NCBI GenBank assembly: GCA_951213105.1
Contig: OX578147.1
Location: 126,458,322 to 126,522,321 of the forward strand
DNA: 64,000 nucleotides
Source: Amaurobius ferox
Taxonomy: Eukaryota; Arthropoda; Arachnida; Araneae; Amaurobiidae
Direction: 5' to 3'
Part shown: in pieces, positions 34,243-43,571 of the stretch
How the letters are laid out: every line of letters begins with the position of its first letter
Numbering within the stretch: the first letter of the stretch is position 1
Position numbers and translations under genes: made by a program
The notes under the pieces: model-generated
What the model was told of the DNA's origin: nothing
Seen by the model: only the letters and a program-made list of their open reading frames with translations
Database searches by the model: none

Positions 34243-34503
34243 TACAAGCTCTTATTGTCGAAGTGAATTCTACCATCTAATGTCATATGGCATGCAATTG
34301 ACAATCTGACTGGCAACTGTTGTATTGTGATTTACAATCCCAATGTAAGATTGAAGTTTTAAAAGAGGAAGTAGACCTGAGAAGACGGTCCCTCATGCAG
34401 TGAGGCAATAATTATAACGTTCCCTCTAATGCAGCTGGACCGGACATGGTTTCGAAAAAGAAAGGGGACTTCTCAATTTCAAGAGAGTATCAGGTGCTTG
34501 GAC

Positions 34504-34591
34504 AAACGGAAGGGGTTGTTGTTGTTGAGACCCAGACCGTCCGACCTACCAGAAAGGTGTAAGGTAACTGTATGGAAAACGGAAGGGGTTG
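34504..34591 (+). mobile_element. 58-bp mini-element with 15-bp TSD (second site)
   Basis: AAACGGAAGGGGTTG is present at 34504-34518 and again, identically, at 34577-34591. The 58-bp insert reads TTGTTGTTGAGACCCAGACC, then GTCCGACCTACCAGAAAGG, then TGTAAGGTAACTG. It is the inverse of the SINE 3' domain (20.95-21.01 kb) including the CAA-type tail, but no other part of the SINE is present. Confidence 0.78.
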
Positions 34592-35182
34592 AACTTCCTG
34601 ACCCGAGAGGTCAATTCATATCACTTGGACCATGGGAAAATTCTCGTGAGAACTTTCAACGCCTTAAAACAGGAGACTTGATATCTTATATTTCAGGGGG
34701 GAGGGGCTTGACCAATAATATAGCCGGAGGGCGTAGCTGTTAATTTACTTGGCCAATTATGGACAAGGGGCGCCTTGTAAAGGGGGAAGAGACAGAGAGC
34801 AACTTTGCACTTGAAAATTTTGAAATCGAGGACTTGAATTGTGGTGGTGCGAACGAACGGTCGCAAGAGCGACGAGTGAAGAGCGAACTCGGCGGAACTG
34901 TGCCACAACGACGAGCCGACAAGTCGGGGGTCCTTCGATAATGACAGAGGTAGGACAATTCTATACATATTTTTACATGATGGCTTTTTTATGACTCTCT
35001 TAACCCTCTACATAAGGTTAGCCTGGGCCATAAGACAATGGCATGTAAGATTAGTGCTATAATGTACCTGGATAGGTTATAACTGAAAATTCATATTTTG
35101 ATGAGAGAATGAAGGGAATTTAAATATCTTAAATAATGCATTGCACTAAGGCTGTTGGTATGTGAATTACAGATGTTAAAAT
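34592..35182. other. Non-coding stretch
   Basis: An open frame of about 60 residues on the plus strand (34759-34941) has an acidic/basic composition but no recognisable domain or splice context. I do not call a gene. Confidence 0.35.
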
Positions 35183-35330
35183 GCTAAATGAGGTTTTACC
35201 TTAATAAATATTTTTGTTATTGTTTTAAATGCTAAATGAGGTTCTTATCTTAATAAATATTTCTGTTATTGTTTTAAATGCTAAATGAGGTTCTTATCTT
35301 AATAAATATTTTTGTTATTGTTTTAAATTA
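35183..35330. repeat. 48-bp tandem repeat, three units
   Basis: GCTAAATGAGGTT begins at 35183, 35231 and 35280, each followed by TTAATAAATATTT and TGTTATTGTTTTAAAT. The units are nearly identical, and AATAAA recurs in each. Confidence 0.7.
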
Positions 35331-35369
35331 AGTCTCTTCATTTTAATTACTTGTATTATGTATTTTTTT

Positions 35370-35738
35370 ACTTACTTCCCTTTACGAGATCGGCCTACTT
35401 AGCGTCCTTACTGGACGTGTGGTGTTCCACATATCAGCAACCTCCTGCTATTTTTATCTCAAGTTAGCCTTCTAATACTATATTTATCCCCCTAGTTAGC
35501 TTCCTACGTGGTCATTATCCTCCCGCTTGTGAAATCGGCGCTCCATACCTCAGAGTCCACTGAATCCGCGCTAGTCGTATTAGGGCCACTTTCAGACCTC
35601 CAACATCTTTGTACTAACCTACAGGGTTGATTCGTTCGGGCGCCATTGTAAAGAACTTTGCTGTCCCCAACCGGGAATCGAACCCCGGATCTTCGAACTG
35701 GCAATCCGACGCTTTACCGTTAAGCACACTCGGACGAA
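35370..35738 (-). mobile_element. tRNA-derived SINE, second family
   Basis: On the minus strand the head at 35738 reads TCGTCCGAGTGTGCTTAACG (A-box region). It reaches a perfect B box GGTTCGATTCC near 35680-35690, then CAGCAAAGTTCTTTACAATG. A GC-richer body of about 270 bp follows (GGCGCCCGAACGAATC, GGTCTGAAAGTGGCCC and so on) down to the T-rich/A-rich border near 35370. The head matches 34149-34242. Exact ends and target duplication are not clear. Confidence 0.6.
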
Positions 35739-36010
35739 TTTGCAAGTTTTTATTGGCTAAATGGATTCTACAACGTGTATTTCCATCTTTATTTCGAACG
35801 CATATTTGTTCCCATTTCAAGTGTCGTTTACTTATATTAATACTACAGAAAACCCTGATATATATTCTGCATGAATGATATTAGCGTGATAGCAACTACT
35901 TAAAATAATTTTTAAAGAAAATGAAAATGTTCCCTTTTCCCCCAGTATGGGAATTGGAGAGTACGGGCAAAATGGATCAATCTTAATTCATATAATAGTA
36001 CTTACTTAGC

Positions 36011-36424
36011 CTTTTGCTTACGGGTGGGACAGCGTCAATCCCTAACGAAGAACCTCTCAAAAAGACAGGTAAATGGCACTATGTAAATCTAGCCTAATAA
36101 TAATTGTTCACTGTGCACATTGCTTTTCTGCATGGATAATATTAAGACTGGGAAAGATATACATCTAACAATTGCAACAATATACAACATCCTTGGCTTA
36201 TATAAGACAGCCTTTGCTTTGTTTTGACATTTAGGGCATTAACATTTTGCTTACACAACACACGTGGGACAGCATCAATCGTGGGACAGCATCAATCCCA
36301 AACGAAATGGACGCCAATGCCTGCAAAGGGAGATCGAACTGTTTGGGATAGGGTATGTCAAATACCTGTCTTTGTGAGAGGTTCTTCGTCTGGGATTAAC
36401 GCTGTCCCACCCGTAAGAAAAAGG
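36011..36424. mobile_element. MITE with about 65-bp TIRs
   Basis: The left end is CCTTTTGCTTACGGGTGGGA and the right end, read inward, is CCTTTTTCTTACGGGTGGGA. Both continue with CAGCGT, AACGAAGAACCTCTC or GACGAAGAACCTCTC, and AAAGACAGGT. Inside the right part is TGGACGCCAATGCCTGCAAA, half of the palindrome that is complete at 28.04 kb. No protein is encoded. Confidence 0.65.
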
Positions 36425-36879
36425 TAAATTTGGATTCGCTCGATAACTTATAATAACACTTACTGTGAAATTACTTGGAATTTATTCACATTACCTATTT
36501 GGAGTTTATCCAAGCTTTAGAAATGAACCATACCGCTTCAGCTGGACACAGTTATCATATCACAGAGTTAGTTCCTAGAAATGTCTTCAAGCACCGCAAT
36601 AAGTTTACAAAGAAAGGTCGTACACAATCGAATAAAATTGATTTCAGTCTTCCCAGCGGAGAATTTAAGAAGTTGGGGTAACACATTCGGCAACAAGGCG
36701 AAATGGACGACAAAATACAATTCTAAAATTCTAGAGAATTGTTTAATGAATAGTAATCGATCATTAAACTGTAACAGAAGATATTTGACTCAATAAATTA
36801 TTGGCGACTGGTTATTCTATTCAAGCATGATCCAATAAATAATACTTTCATGACCAGAAATTTAGTGTTTCAAATGCCC

Positions 36880-37275
36880 TTCGTCCGAAACAATGCGCAT
36901 TTAAATCGCACAAAAAATACTATCACGTACTTTGACAAGCATTGCTGGTGTCACCATATTAGAAGCTCTGATGATAAGACATTTCGACAGATATTTATTG
37001 CTTTTCGTATACGCGTTTCGTTCGTTCCTGGTATCGATCCCTACTCATTAAACAATGCTCTACAACTTTTTACTTGGCCTTTTTCATCCATCTTACTTTG
37101 TTGCCGAGTTCCTTATGCTAAATTTTTAAATTAGGACTCTGCAATCTCTTTTATTCGATCGCGCATAGCCATTTTACTATAGATATACCTAATGTGTGCA
37201 CCCATAAACCTTTCCTTACAAAGTTATTGGAGTGCTTAAGGCTTTCCTAGAAATAATGTATATAAGGACCTATGC
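36880..37275 (+). repeat. Contiguous copy of the repeat split at 21.9-22.6 kb
   Basis: It includes VPGIDPYSLNNALQLF in translation, then CTATAGATATACCTAATG and CCTTACAAAGTTATTGGAG in DNA. It shows that the two back-to-back pieces at 21.9-22.6 kb are halves of one unit. Identity of the unit is unknown. Confidence 0.45.
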
Positions 37276-37589
37276 CTTCATAATAGTAATAAGTCTACTC
37301 ATTTCATGAATCCATTCACTACAAAGGAAGCATACAAATGGAGCCACTAACTGAACTTATGTATAACCCGTTTCTTAGATGTATTCTCTCAAAGTCATCT
37401 TCACATTCAATAGAAAATGCCTTTCCAAATCGCCTAAAGCATTTCAGTGAAATGTTTTAATATAAGTGGATATGTAGAGTTTAAAATGGATTGAAAATGT
37501 TTATAAATGTTTTCCAAGTGATAATCCATTTTTCAATTTTTTTCAGTAGCAGCAGTATAGGTTTCTCTCAAACCACAAACCATACAAAC

Positions 37590-37628
37590 CATCACCGTCA
37601 AGCATACAGTACATGCTTGACGGTGATG
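37590..37628. repeat. 16-bp-stem perfect hairpin
   Basis: CATCACCGTCAAGCAT and ATGCTTGACGGTGATG are exact complements separated by seven bases (ACAGTAC). The flanks (TCTCAAACCACAAACC) are not part of the symmetry. Confidence 0.75.
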
Positions 37629-38145
37629 TTCTGGAGATGTGATACTTCTCCGGCACGACAGCTATGTCGTCCGAAGTGGCGACTTGTGCTTCTTGGACGT
37701 GTTTCGAAGTTACTCTTTTCTGACACTCAGTGTGGAATGCGGCCCTAGGTTCCATAGTAAATATTGCTCGTCTTGATGAGTACTATCACCCCTCTTATTT
37801 TGTCAAAACAGTTTACGAATATGTTAATACTAATTTAAAACCTTCTCTAACTTCATGTAATTAACTCCTCTCTATCTCTAACAAAAAGCGAATTAGCCTT
37901 CATGCCCTTCTAAAAAGGGGGGGGGCCGGTCCCCCTAAAGTTATCTCCCCGTGTAGTGCCATTGAGGTTTCTTATGCACTTACATAAAAAAAACTTACAA
38001 TAACCTTAATACTTCTTGAGTTGCTGGCCTGTTCTATGGCTTTCCTTAACACCCGTTATATGCGCTAAATTATTATTTAATTGCAAAAGTCGGTTAGTGG
38101 TGACGCCTGCGTCGTACTCAACTATTTTTGCCACTCATTTAAAAG

Positions 38146-38219
38146 TAGTGAAAGCAATACATGATTTTAAAGCCATATTTTTGGTTATATTCATGAAGTT
38201 GATTTGCATCCTTTCGCAA
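38146..38219 (+). CDS. ENaC/degenerin gene, candidate TM1 exon
   Basis: After a possible acceptor (CACTCATTTAAAAG) the frame reads VKAIHDFKAIFLVIFM, then KLICILSQVEIFF. This is a basic turn followed by a hydrophobic helix ending in SQ, as at the first membrane helix of ENaC/degenerin subunits. The two bases before the first full codon complete the single G left by the 34058 donor. The frame then runs into the next exon in the wrong register. A donor CAA/GTAGAG at 38220 would leave an intron of about 4-19 bp, which cannot splice. Either about 18 residues between TM1 and the FPAVTVC motif have been deleted, or the frame is broken here. Confidence 0.5.
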
Positions 38220-38223
38220 GTAG

Positions 38224-38363
38224 AGATCTTCTTTAAAGTTGATGGAATTCCCTGCGGTTACCGTGTGCAGCCACAATTTAATTCCCCGCCATAACCACAA
38301 AGAGTCGGATCTTGAACACATGGAAGACATGGAGTTATTACTTAAAGCCCTTCCTAAATTAAG
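38224..38363 (+). CDS. ENaC/degenerin gene, FPAVTVC exon
   Basis: The frame reads KLMEFPAVTVCSHNLIPR, then ESDLEHMEDMELLLK and ALPKLR, ending at AG/GTAAGT. FPAVT(V/I)C(S/N)xN is the signature just outside the first membrane helix of degenerin/ENaC channels, where the Cys starts the extracellular disulfide network. The possible acceptor is TAG at 38221-38223 (frame open from 38224) or AAAG at 38238. The exon ends after two bases of a codon, and the next exon starts with the G that completes Arg. Identification of the family is firm; the left boundary is not. Confidence 0.85.
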
Positions 38364-38640
38364 GTAAGTGGAATTTTAAATTTGTGATATTACTGTAACA
38401 TTTTAGTAGTGTCTAACCCATTTGTTTTGAAGTGTGAATACAGGGAGTACTTAAAAGAATGTCACAAATGGGAATATCTAGGATGCTAATCTCTACTTAA
38501 CATTTTCATACATTCATTTTCCATGTGGTCTTCTTCTATCCTAATCATCATCAGATTGCAAAAAATATTTTTTATTTGCTTTCCTGTTCAAGTTTTTCTT
38601 CTAATATTTCTTCTAAAATTCTTTAAATCATTATTACATT

Positions 38641-38830
38641 GGCAACAGACCTCTCACGTGGCGTGTTGCCCTATCAAGACTTAACTGTATACCACATTTG
38701 ATACGTGAGCACGGGATACAGTTAAGCCTTGACCCTTGTAAACCAACGAGCTTATTCAGCAATGAGCTAAACGAGCTTATTCAGCAACAAGCTTATTCAG
38801 CAACGAGCTTATAAACTCGTTGCTGTAAAC
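38641..38830. repeat. Cluster of hairpins and 17-bp tandem repeats
   Basis: Within 190 bp lie GGCAAC/GTTGCC (38641, 38665) and CTTAACTGTAT/ATACAGTTAAG (38680, 38716), the latter extended by CAAG/CTTG. CAGCAACGAG/CTCGTTGCTG (38798, 38816) surrounds 8 bases. The phrase CGAGCTTATTCAGCAA recurs with small changes four times between 38746 and 38808. Confidence 0.65.
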
Positions 38831-39197
38831 CCGTGTCGCCATTCAATGTTTTGATATGTGCAATATGGTTTGCAGTTAATTAATATCATTTCTAAGTAAT
38901 TAAATAACGGATTACGTAAAATATGTGGTAAGCTTATTATTTACTATCATCGTTGAGGGACAAAGACTTTGACTGTAAGACTATGTTCAATAATTCTCTT
39001 TATTGAAGGACATTCACGTATTAAAACCATGGAACGTAGTATGGCTACATTTTACAAGCACGTCTTTTTGAGACGATTTTCGTGCAGTTTTTTAGCGTGT
39101 TTATTATTAGCAAAACTATAATGAATATGTTCTAATAAATAACATTGAATTCGCATCGCGAATGCAATTTCCCCAATCACGCTTGGCATTCTTGAAC

Positions 39198-39397
39198 GTA
39201 CTGTGGGGGGCCGCAGATCCCCCGATGGTGGGGGATAGGTTCGAACTCGGAACCTTTAGCCCGTACCTAAACCCGTACTATTCCCTCAGCCCAAGAGGAT
39301 CCTTTTGCGCCATATGGCATAGTACGGGCTCAGTAATCGAAAGGCTCCGAGTTCGAACCTATCCCCCACCATCTAGGGATCTGCGGCCCCCCAGTAC
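39198..39397. mobile_element. 200-bp fold-back element with B-box-like sites
   Basis: The two arms read GGGGGGCCGCAGATCCC, then ATGGTGGGGGATAGG and TTCGAACTCGG, in inverted order, separated by about 45 bp. The complement of the right arm matches the left with few differences, including GCCCGTACTA near the centre. The arms contain GGTTCGAACTC, close to a polymerase III B box, but no A box is evident. Confidence 0.65.
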
Positions 39398-39743
39398 ATA
39401 GAATGTTAGGAAATAATAATTGAAACAGGTCAATCAAGCTGAATTACTGAATGCATTTATCTAATATATGTCAATATACATATATTTAAGCACCTTAAAT
39501 ATATGCATAATGGGTTTAAAACTATTAGTTTCCTGTATTAACTTTACTACTATCATTTTGCTGGGAATTAGGCGGATAACATATTTAAGAACTATACTAG
39601 ACTATACCTGAAAACTGAATTACAATTATTTACACAGACACTGAATTTAACCAGTATTTTTTTATATCCCGGAATGATTAGATTAGTTATTACTTTTCAA
39701 TTCCAAATAAAAATTTCTATAAAAGTATCCAACTTTATTTCAG

Positions 39744-40009
39744 GATAACATCTGAAGATAAAATCCGGTGTTTGAAAGACCCGCTTTGTAGATGGTCAAG
39801 ATTTCTGGAGAAATGCTTTTGCGATAGATGGGCCTGCAGAAGCACAGCATGTTATCCGAATGATAATGAATTCGCCTGCACTTGTTCCCAAGCCCTCTGC
39901 TTGCCAAGCATCAGCAATGTTTCTTACGGCTGCTCCATAGTTAAAGATGGTGAAAACAAAGACTGTGTATGCAACCGGGATTTTGAGTATCCCCTGTATA
40001 CACCAAAAA
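39744..40009 (+). CDS. ENaC/degenerin gene, Cys-rich extracellular exon
   Basis: Acceptor TTTATTTCAG. The first base completes Arg from the previous exon. The frame reads ITSEDKIRCLKDPLCRW, RFLEKCFCDRWACRS, EFACTCSQALCLPS and GENKDCVCNRDFEYP. Twelve cysteines in about 83 residues suggest several disulfides; the spacing does not match an ordinary EGF repeat. It falls directly after the FPAVTVC region, so it is an insertion in the extracellular finger/palm area, expected in the lumen-facing or outside part. The donor A/GTATGA at 40010 leaves phase 1, matching the next exon; CCCCT/GTATAC at 39995 is an alternative but gives the wrong phase. Confidence 0.75.
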
Positions 40010-40424
40010 GTATGATATACAGTTTTAAAACACGCTCAAATAAAATTTGTTGTAGAATGTATTAAAAACTGTCGACCTAGTAGTATAAAAATACATACAC
40101 ACAGAATATGACCGTAATGAATACAGAGAATAAATGGTCCTGAAAAAAAAATTTCTTTTCAAAACTGCCAATAATAAAGACTGCGGTAATTTCTCGCGAT
40201 TATGCAGGTCTGGTTCGTCTTGTGGTTATCACAAATATTGCCTGGAGCAATCATACGGATTAAAGCTGAGGGAGATTTGATCATTGGATTTAAAACCACT
40301 AAAGAGCGACTTTAAATGCTTTCAATAATTAAACAGAAATTGCCCGGCATGAGTGTAATTGAAAAGGTGGAACTAGTTCTCACATATACAAGGTACTTAT
40401 GACGTCAGCTTTCTTTATCTATAG

Positions 40425-40663
40425 ACGGAGAAAGACTGCAAAGAAATCTTTCTTCTACGGAGTTAATAATGAAAGTTCGATGTTTCACTTTCGCTACATA
40501 TGTGCTAAAGTTTTCCAACTATAGTTTAAAGGATCTCATGAAAACTAAGATGTCGAAAATTGATAAAATTATTGCTTTATTTAAACCTTACCCTTACAGA
40601 CGCAGAACTCTAGATTTAGTAGCATTACATTATATACGGGTGTCAAGACAAGTTTTAAATCAG
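40425..40663 (+). CDS. ENaC/degenerin gene, extracellular exon with GC donor
   Basis: Acceptor CTTTATCTATAG. With the preceding phase it reads NGERLQRNLSSTELIM, KVRCFTFATYVLKF, SNYSLKDLMKTKMSKI, then DKIIALFKPYPYRRR and LDLVALHYIR. Open for 79 codons in an AT-rich stretch, it has a mixed helical pattern but no signature of its own. It can end at CAG/GCAAGT (40664, a GC donor) or at CGG/GTGTCA (40640); both leave phase 0, as the next exon requires. I prefer the GC site because it matches the AG/GCAAGT consensus and recurs at the next intron. Membership in the gene rests on phase and position. Confidence 0.55.
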
Positions 40664-41394
40664 GCAAGTGACTGAAGAAGTATTAGAGTTATAATATATT
40701 TTTATGCTGGTGTATAAGAACTATCCCAATCACACTACACGATGACACAACTTCCGGGGGAAACCCACTTCCTTGGCGGAATACGGAAGGATATCTCGCT
40801 TCCTGTAAGAGATAGGGAAAATTCAATTACAAAGTTGTTACGTATTCAAAAATGAGTATCAAGGATGCTTGTTTTCCCGCAAAAGATGGAAAAATACTCT
40901 CTAAATAGCAATTTTAAAAGACACTTTTATTAACCTGTATGTAACAATGTAAACGTAGAAGCATTGGAAAACAACCGAAGATTTTTCATTACACGTGTGA
41001 CAACATGAATCATTGGTGAAGGTGAACCTTTTATATTTTGAGTGTAATTTAAATTTTATCCTGCCGCATTGCCTGAATGTTTTATTTTGTGGGGAGGGAG
41101 TTAGATTATATACACTTCTTTTTAGGGTCCCTTTCTATTTTATACTGAGGGGGAAATGTACTAATTTTGCAACGCTCTGCAACTTTGTAATCGACTTTTT
41201 CTCTATTTCGAACAAGCAGTGATTGGTGTATCCTATACACTTTCATAAAAATATACCATAACCCTAATCCTGATACTTCTCTAGTTATTGTCCTGATTCA
41301 AAACATTCCTTAACACCTTGTATAGTGTACAGTTTGCAATATGCAGTTTACTTTTCATATACACAACGTCCAAAAATGATATCGAAAGGTAAAA

Positions 41395-41532
41395 AAACAT
41401 CCGGAATCTATCAAAATTATCAAAATTAATAACGTTAACGGAATCTATCAAAACTATTAACGTTAACGGAATCTGTCAAAACTATTAACGTTAACGGAAT
41501 CTATCAAAATTATCAAAACTATTAACGTTAAT
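41395..41532. repeat. About 29-bp tandem repeat with AACGTT palindromes
   Basis: The phrase AACGTTAACGGAATCTATCA is repeated four to five times with small changes, joined by AAACTATT or AAATTATC. AACGTTAACG makes each unit partly self-complementary. Confidence 0.65.
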
Positions 41533-41546
41533 CTCGCATTTAATTT

Positions 41547-41954
41547 GACATACTCAGGATCTGACTAAATCAGGGGCACAAGGGGCAGCTGCCCCGGGCC
41601 CCTGCATTAGAGGGGCCCCAAATGAAACAATTGCAACATCGAAAAATTAATGGCTGCTTCCTTAAAAAAAAAAGATATGTCATCGAAACAGGTTTGCCCA
41701 GCAGATAGATTCCATTTGGAGATGTACAGATTAGCCGCACTAATTTAGCATGTTGGCTATGATAAGAAAATTACCAACAATTTAAATTTCATTAAAATAT
41801 ATAAGAACCACAGTTTGTATACATTTTTCTAGAATGCAATTATGTGTTTGAAAAATATTTTTGTTCATTTCATATATATTAAGAGGTGAAGGGGGCCCCC
41901 GGAGGAATGTCTGTCCCGGACCCCAGTTAGGTTAAGTCGGGCCCTGGACATGCT
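41547..41954. mobile_element. hAT-type MITE, 392 bp, 8-bp TSD
   Basis: The insert 41555-41946 is bordered by GACATACT and GACATGCT, an 8-bp target duplication with one change. The left end is CAGGATCTGACTAAAT and the right, read inward, is CAGGGCCCGACTTAAC. Both are followed by GC-rich blocks (GGGGCAGCTGCCCC; GGGGGCCCCC) around an AT-rich core. No transposase is present. Confidence 0.78.
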
Positions 41955-42352
41955 GAATATGCATGGACGAAAACTTTTCGAACAAAAGCATAAAAATTTG
42001 ACCCGCACAGACCTCTACATTGTTTACCCTAACAGCATAATGTTGTTTACAAATACTGGTTGTTCGGCTGCTAGGCCATTAGACAGCTCGCTCTCCAGTA
42101 TTTTTCAAAGACTGAATTAAATGTCCATTCGTCTAAATGTTTTCCAGACATAGGCTGCCCTAGGTCACATAAAGTACAATCCGGGGAACACAGCATGCCC
42201 AATACGATGGAGATCAGCCCTGAGACAGTCATGACCCGTCAGAAGTCTGAACCTGGCAACTGCTTCTCGTTGGGGAGCATCTGGAATGACTGAAATGTTC
42301 TTGGTGAGAACGCTCCATGACTTTCCCTTAGATGCCTCCAGAGGTTCTGCCT

Positions 42353-42441
42353 CAATTTATTTCTTGTTGAAGGCCCAGACCACACGACCAACCCAGGGGG
42401 TTTATGGTATCATGTTGTGTGGTCGGCAATTTATTTCTTGT
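42353..42441 (+). mobile_element. 59-bp mini-element with 15-bp TSD (third site)
   Basis: CAATTTATTTCTTGT is found at 42353-42367 and 42427-42441. The 59-bp insert has GGCCCAGACCACACGACC, then AACCC and, at the far end, GTTGTGTGGTCGG. The ends pair: GACCACACGAC with GTTGTGTGGTC (10 of 11). A third CAATTTATTTCTTGT at 42457-42471 is part of a separate 30-bp tandem duplication (GTAGCATTTATTAGT between copies). Confidence 0.8.
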
Positions 42442-42989
42442 GTAGCATTTATTAGTCAATTTATTTCTTGTGTAGCATTTTAATGTACAGTTATGCTAAA
42501 TGAAAAGTCATAGGCCCTGAGAATCTCTGCTCCACCATCGCACCCTTTTTGGTCAAAAAGTCCGCTTTTTCATTTCCTGGTACTCCGCAATGCGCAGGCA
42601 CACTGTAAAGTGATTCTGAGTGTTAGGTCTTTTAAAAGAGCCCTGTTCTCTTCAATCCGAGTACCATTGTTTCTTTAGTTGCTGGACAGTGCCTGGAGAG
42701 CCGAACTAGAGTACGAGAAGATAACCGCTCTGTTGAATGAAGAAGGACGAATGCGAGTTGTTGCAATGTCATAGGAATTGCTTCTATCTCCGCATCAAAG
42801 TGTGTTGTAGAAGTTTCATTAGGTAAGTAAAAATCAAACAGTGTGCAAGAAACTCCAACCCCGATCCCCCCAAGTTATAACAGCATAATCGAAATGCTAT
42901 TTAATTAGATGAATTAATGTTATAAGAATAATCTCATTTGCAAACGCACATTTCCATCTTCATTCCGAACATATGTTTTCTTTTTGCAG

Positions 42990-43213
42990 CAAGTGATATA
43001 TATATCTGAGGATTTCTTGAAAGCTCTGAAAAATATGAAAGTGTCGTCGAGGGTAGAATTTGTTCTGAAGCTCATCAAGAGCTCGAACCTAACTCTTCTT
43101 CGAGATGTGAAAAAGTTTATGAAGCCTAACATCACAACAAGGGATAACTACGGAATTTCGTACGAAAATCTGATTCTCTCATGCACTTTTGGATCTCAGC
43201 CTTGTAATATAAG
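42990..43213 (+). CDS. ENaC/degenerin gene, extracellular finger exon with GC donor
   Basis: Acceptor TTCTTTTTGCAG. It reads QVIYISEDFLKALKNMK, VEFVLKLIKSSNLTLL, RDVKKFMKPNITTRDN, YGISYENLILSCTFG and SQPCNIR. The block 'G-x-x-x-x-x-L-I-L-x-C-x-F-x-x-x-x-C' is the ENaC/ASIC motif in which two Cys bracket the 'F(R/N)GxxC' sequence before the palm strand. The donor is AG/GCAAGT at 43214. With GC used, AG joins the C at 54651 to make Ser and the frame continues into FGKCYMFNYG. GT sites nearby would break the frame. NIT (in PNITTRD) is a possible N-glycosylation site. Confidence 0.85.
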
Positions 43214-43571
43214 GCAAGTACACATAGGTGATTTTATTACCCCTTAAAATTGTGAGACCTATAAGGCATTATTAGATCTAAAAGGCATTATTATGCAGAC
43301 CTATAAGGCATTAATTCAGACTATACAACAGCCAATACAAGTTGAACAAAAAAAAAAAAACTCTTTTAAAATGAATGTTATCTTTTAAAACCTAAATATT
43401 AAATGAAGCGTAATTAATTTAACTATCACATCACATTATTACACATGCCACAAAAATAATGGGGATTGACTTTTTACTCGATTTTCTAGTACATTTATAT
43501 TCCAAATTTTGATGTGAATAACATCTGTGGTTGGGATTTCTCTGGCGGAGCGTTACGGAATATATGTAAAC

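Noticed and set aside
38641..38830. CRISPR-like array
   Set aside because: Repeats are adjacent, with no unique spacers, and the context is eukaryotic intron. The other tandem repeats (19.66, 35.18, 41.40 kb) also lack spacers.
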